A stretch of 7,719 nt of DNA, taken from the NCBI GenBank assembly GCA_002352375.1, contig DEIH01000216.1, forward strand, positions 11,207 to 18,925, given 5' to 3'. The position numbers were made by a program, and so were the translations under genes. Positions within the stretch are counted from its first letter, which is position 1. Every line of letters begins with the position of its first letter. This document shows, one piece after another, positions 4,878 to 7,719 of this stretch. The notes beneath the pieces are model-generated. The model did not search any database. It saw only the letters and a program-made list of their open reading frames with translations, and had not been told where the DNA came from. Origin of the DNA: Spirochaeta sp. UBA2779 (GTDB lineage Bacteria > Spirochaetota > Spirochaetia > DSM-2461).

Positions 4878-6868
4878 ACATCACCTTTTTTCAGATTGTT
4901 AATCTCATCACGCAGCACAGCCGCTTCCTCATATTCCATGTTTTTTGCCCTTTCAAGCATTTCATTTTCCAGAGCTTTGAGAAGTCGCTTTTTCTGCTTC
5001 GGATCCAGAAGATTTGCGGACTTTTTCATTACATCAATACTCATTCGTTCGGCAGCTTTCTTATCATCGCTCCGGCGGACCAGTATGTCTTTGATTTCCT
5101 TCTTTATAGATTCCGGTGTAATTCCATGTTCCTGATTGTATTCCAGCTGAATGGCCCGGCGGCGGTCGGTTTCCGCGATGGCAGCCGACATGGCCTTACT
5201 GATTCCATCGGCATACATGATAACCTGTCCATTTATATTCCTTGCAGTCCTTCCAATGGTTTGTATCAGGCTTGTTTCACTTCTTAAAAAACCGATTTTA
5301 TCGGCATCCATTATAACTGTCAGCGAAACTTCCGGAATATCAAGTCCTTCTCTGAGAAGGTTGATGCCCACAAGAACATCATAATCACCTTTTCGTAAAT
5401 CACGTATAAGTTCAACTCTTTCAATCGTTTCAATTTCACTGTGAAGATACCGGGCTTTCACACCTAATCCCACCAGATAGTCGGTAAGATCTTCCGACAT
5501 CTTTTTTGTCAGAGTGGTTACAAGTACACGCTCATCAACCTGAACCCTTTTATTTATCTCAGAATAAAGGTTTTCTATCTGACCTTCAGTAGCTCTGATT
5601 TCTATAGGTGGATCAAGCAGGCCTGTGGGCCGGATGAGCTGTTCAACAACCGCCCGGGTTTTCAACTTTTCTTCTTTACCGGGTGTGGCCGACACATAGA
5701 CAACCCTGTCCAGACGGTTTTCAAACTCATCGTATACCAGAGGCCGGTTGTCCAGCGCCGAAGGCAGACGGAAGCCGAAGTTCACAAGATTCAGTTTTCG
5801 GGATCTATCCCCTTCGTACATAGCTCTAACCTGGGACAAAGTGACATGGGATTCATCAACAAAAGTGATAAAATCCTCGGGAAAGTAATCGAGTAATACC
5901 TCCGGGCGCTCTCCGGGCTGCCGGCCGGTTAAATGACGGCTGTAATTCTCTATCCCCGGGCAGTATCCCATCTCTCCAAGCATTTCAAGATCGTATTCTG
6001 TGCGTGTTTTAAGCCTCTGGGCTTCAACAATTTTCCCCGTTGCCTCGAGATTTTCCAACTGCTCTGTTAATTCTTCCTGCACTGTTTTACAGGCCAGGCG
6101 AACCCGCTCTTCAGGCATAACAAAATGTTTGGCAGCATATATTGTCGTCGTTTCCAGTTTTTCCAGAACCTCCCCGGTGAGGGAATGAATACGGTCGATA
6201 CTCTCCACTATGTCAAAATCCAGGCTGATTCTATAGGCGATATCCGTAAGATATGCAGGGAATATTTCCAGAACATCACCCCGAATACGGAACTTCCCCC
6301 TTTCCAGGATTGCATCATTCCGCTGGTACTGCATACTTACCAGCTCCAGTCTCAGTTTATGGAGGTTTATTTCATCCCCGAGATGAATCTGCAGTTTCAT
6401 ATCCCTATAGGTTTCGGTGCTTCCCAGGCCGTAGATACAGGATACGGTTGCCACAATAATTACATCCCGGCGCTCCATGAGACTCATGGTTGCAGAAAGC
6501 CGCATGCGTTCAATCTCTTTATTGATGCTGGAATCTTTCTCAATATACAAATCTCGGGAAGGTACGTAGGCCTCAGGCTGATAGTAATCAAAGTAGGAAA
6601 CAAAATACTCCACTGCGTTATCCGGAAAAAACTCGGTAAACTCACGGTAGAGCTGAGCAGCCAGGGTTTTATTATGACTGACAATCAAAGCCGGCATCTG
6701 CATCCGCTCTATTGTTTTAGCCATGGTGAAGGTTTTACCGGACCCGGTAACTCCCAGAAGGGTTTGATACTTAATATGATCTTTCAAGCCCTTTGTTAAG
6801 GCTTCGATGGCCGCCGGCTGATCCCCTGCAGGCTCATAAGGGGCTGAAACTTTGAACTTAGGGCTCAA
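4874..6868 (-). CDS. uvrB: Excinuclease ABC subunit B
   Basis: UvrB is the damage-verifying helicase-like core of UvrABC nucleotide excision repair: it is loaded by UvrA and then recruits UvrC. The 664 residues match the usual length (about 670), and the sequence is intact. Visible in order: Walker A GVTGSGKT (39-46); the damage-probing beta-hairpin with YFDYYQPEAYVPSRD (92-106) and KEIERMRLSAT (117-127); helicase motif II FVDESH (336-341); motif III-like VSATPG (392-397); GINLLREGLDIPE (501-513); motif VI QTIGRTARN (536-544); and a C-terminal UVR domain (about 627-661, ENEMLERAKNMEYEEAAVLRD) that contacts UvrC. The start is TTG at 6868-6866, chosen because it yields the normal N-terminus and follows GGGGGTGAT (6879-6871). 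It overlaps the protease stop (TTGA), and its own stop overlaps the lipoprotein start (ATGA). No damage-box operator is visible before it, so transcription should come from upstream of the protease. Confidence 0.98.
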   Translation of the reverse strand: MSPKFKVSAPYEPAGDQPAAIEALTKGLKDHIKYQTLLGVTGSGKTFTMAKTIERMQMPALIVSHNKTLAAQLYREFTEFFPDNAVEYFVSYFDYYQPEAYVPSRDLYIEKDSSINKEIERMRLSATMSLMERRDVIIVATVSCIYGLGSTETYRDMKLQIHLGDEINLHKLRLELVSMQYQRNDAILERGKFRIRGDVLEIFPAYLTDIAYRISLDFDIVESIDRIHSLTGEVLEKLETTTIYAAKHFVMPEERVRLACKTVQEELTEQLENLEATGKIVEAQRLKTRTEYDLEMLGEMGYCPGIENYSRHLTGRQPGERPEVLLDYFPEDFITFVDESHVTLSQVRAMYEGDRSRKLNLVNFGFRLPSALDNRPLVYDEFENRLDRVVYVSATPGKEEKLKTRAVVEQLIRPTGLLDPPIEIRATEGQIENLYSEINKRVQVDERVLVTTLTKKMSEDLTDYLVGLGVKARYLHSEIETIERVELIRDLRKGDYDVLVGINLLREGLDIPEVSLTVIMDADKIGFLRSETSLIQTIGRTARNINGQVIMYADGISKAMSAAIAETDRRRAIQLEYNQEHGITPESIKKEIKDILVRRSDDKKAAERMSIDVMKKSANLLDPKQKKRLLKALENEMLERAKNMEYEEAAVLRDEINNLKKGDV

Positions 6869-7719
6869 TCATCACCCCCTGTCCGGGTTGTAAGTGTAAG
6901 TTTCAGGTTCAGCTCCCGTCTTCCCCGCAAAACAAGAACGGAAATAACATCCCCGGGGTGTGTGCGTTCGAGGGCGGCATAAAAGTCACTTAAAGAGCTG
7001 ATGATTTCACCATTGATACCGGTAATAATATCTCCGCCAAGGTAAATAACAGAGTTACCGGTTCTCACCGCCTTATCCTGAGATCCGCCTCGAATACCGG
7101 CATCTTCGGCATTCCCGCCGTTTTTCACTCTTGAAACCAGAATTCCCTGAGAAATCGGCAGACCGGCATAACGAACCAGTGATGGGAACAGCTGAACCGG
7201 CTCAATATCAATCCAGCCTCTCTGAACAAACCCAAACTCAATCAGATCGGGAACAACACGTCTGGCTGTATCAACAGAAACTGCAAAACCGATTCCCACA
7301 GAACCACCGGAGGGAGAGTAGATCATCGTATTTACACCGATGAGTTCACCTATGGTATTCAGAAGAGGTCCCCCTGAGTTTCCGGGGTTTATGGATGCAT
7401 CGGTCTGAATCAAATCCCGAATAACGATTCCTTTGTCATTTTTAAGCGGCCGTCCCAGGCCGGAAATAATACCGGTGGTTAAGGTGCGCTCAAAGGCAAA
7501 TGGATTCCCGATGGCCAGAACCTTCTGCCCCACTTTCAATCCCCCGGACTCACCGAAAGAAATGGTTGTCAGTGATTTTTTCCCGGGGTCAATTTTAACC
7601 ACGGCCAGATCGTTCTCCTGATCCGTGCCTATTACCTCTCCTTCGTAGAGGGTACCGTCGGCCAGTGTGACATTCACCTTGTACGCCTTTTCAACAACAT
7701 GATAGTTGGTAAGAATGTA
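6865..7719 (-). CDS. HtrA/Deg-family serine protease with one visible PDZ domain (N-terminus outside window)
   Basis: The minus-strand frame is open to the right edge and yields 284 residues of an S1C (HtrA/DegP/DegS) protease. The fragment begins inside the protease domain at YILTNYHVVEK, where His7 is the catalytic histidine. Asp37 (ENDLAVVKI) and Ser115 (NPGNSGGPL) complete the triad, so the enzyme should be active. AIGNPF and TLTTGIISGLGR precede the serine loop. Residues about 168-280 form a PDZ domain (ISQGILVSRV, AEDAGIRGG, LGGDIITGINGE, GDVISVLVLRG), with a short insertion between AGIRGG and GGDIITGING. Only one PDZ follows, as in DegS or HhoA, so I do not assign degP. These proteases act in the periplasm or at the inner membrane in protein quality control; the missing N-terminus would show which anchor is used. 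The GTG at 7677 is internal and not the start. The TGA overlaps the uvrB TTG, which makes this the upstream gene of a three-gene operon. Confidence 0.95.
   Translation of the reverse strand, partial: YILTNYHVVEKAYKVNVTLADGTLYEGEVIGTDQENDLAVVKIDPGKKSLTTISFGESGGLKVGQKVLAIGNPFAFERTLTTGIISGLGRPLKNDKGIVIRDLIQTDASINPGNSGGPLLNTIGELIGVNTMIYSPSGGSVGIGFAVSVDTARRVVPDLIEFGFVQRGWIDIEPVQLFPSLVRYAGLPISQGILVSRVKNGGNAEDAGIRGGSQDKAVRTGNSVIYLGGDIITGINGEIISSLSDFYAALERTHPGDVISVLVLRGRRELNLKLTLTTRTGGDD

Noticed and set aside
6125..6799. A 224-codon plus-strand open frame inside uvrB.
   Set aside because: It is antisense to highly conserved UvrB motifs, has no family resemblance, and is a typical shadow of a long conserved gene.
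7675..7677. GTG as the start codon of the protease gene.
   Set aside because: The frame continues upstream to the window edge and includes TNYHVV with the catalytic histidine, so the true start lies outside the window.

Overview
The window comes from an ordinary bacterial chromosome. It holds seven protein genes packed almost without spacers, and one regulated intergenic region at about 579-755. I see no rRNA or tRNA gene, insertion sequence, phage gene or CRISPR array. The likely source is a diderm (two-membrane) bacterium. ThiB has a signal peptide but no lipobox, so it should be free in a periplasm. An HtrA-type protease and a small SH3-domain lipoprotein fit the same envelope. A spirochaete is my best guess from the look of the proteins and the TPP-riboswitch/thiBPQ arrangement, but nothing in the window proves it.

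Layout. (1) 1-578, minus strand: a YggS/PLPBP-family pyridoxal-phosphate-binding protein, cut at its C-terminus by the window edge. (2) 579-755: a divergent control region. It has a candidate minus-strand promoter that would make a leaderless yggS mRNA, a candidate plus-strand promoter, a clear thiamine-pyrophosphate (TPP) riboswitch (about 636-715), and a hairpin (726-755) that hides the ribosome-binding site of the next gene. (3) 756-4500, plus strand: thiB-thiP-thiQ, a complete thiamine ABC importer (binding protein, fused two-half permease, ATPase with a C-terminal TOBE domain). (4) 7719-4497, minus strand: an htrA/deg-type serine protease (N-terminus outside the window), then uvrB, then a small SH3-domain lipoprotein. 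This second operon converges on thiQ.

How the parts work together. When cell TPP is high, the aptamer should fold, the downstream hairpin should cover the AGGAG of thiB, and synthesis of the importer should fall. When TPP is low, the 5' part of the aptamer (640-646) can pair perfectly with 723-729, which would break both the aptamer and the sequestering hairpin and open the start site. Translation of thiP and thiQ is probably coupled to thiB through 4-nt stop/start overlaps (TTGA, GTGA). The opposing operon uses the same layout (TTGA at htrA/uvrB, ATGA at uvrB/lipoprotein). The two operons meet in a TTAA that supplies both stop codons.

Novelty. I do not see a wholly new system. The points most worth a second look are the riboswitch strand-exchange design, the probable leaderless yggS transcript, the stop-codon overlap with a perfect 9-bp hairpin at the convergent junction, and the TOBE-bearing ThiQ.
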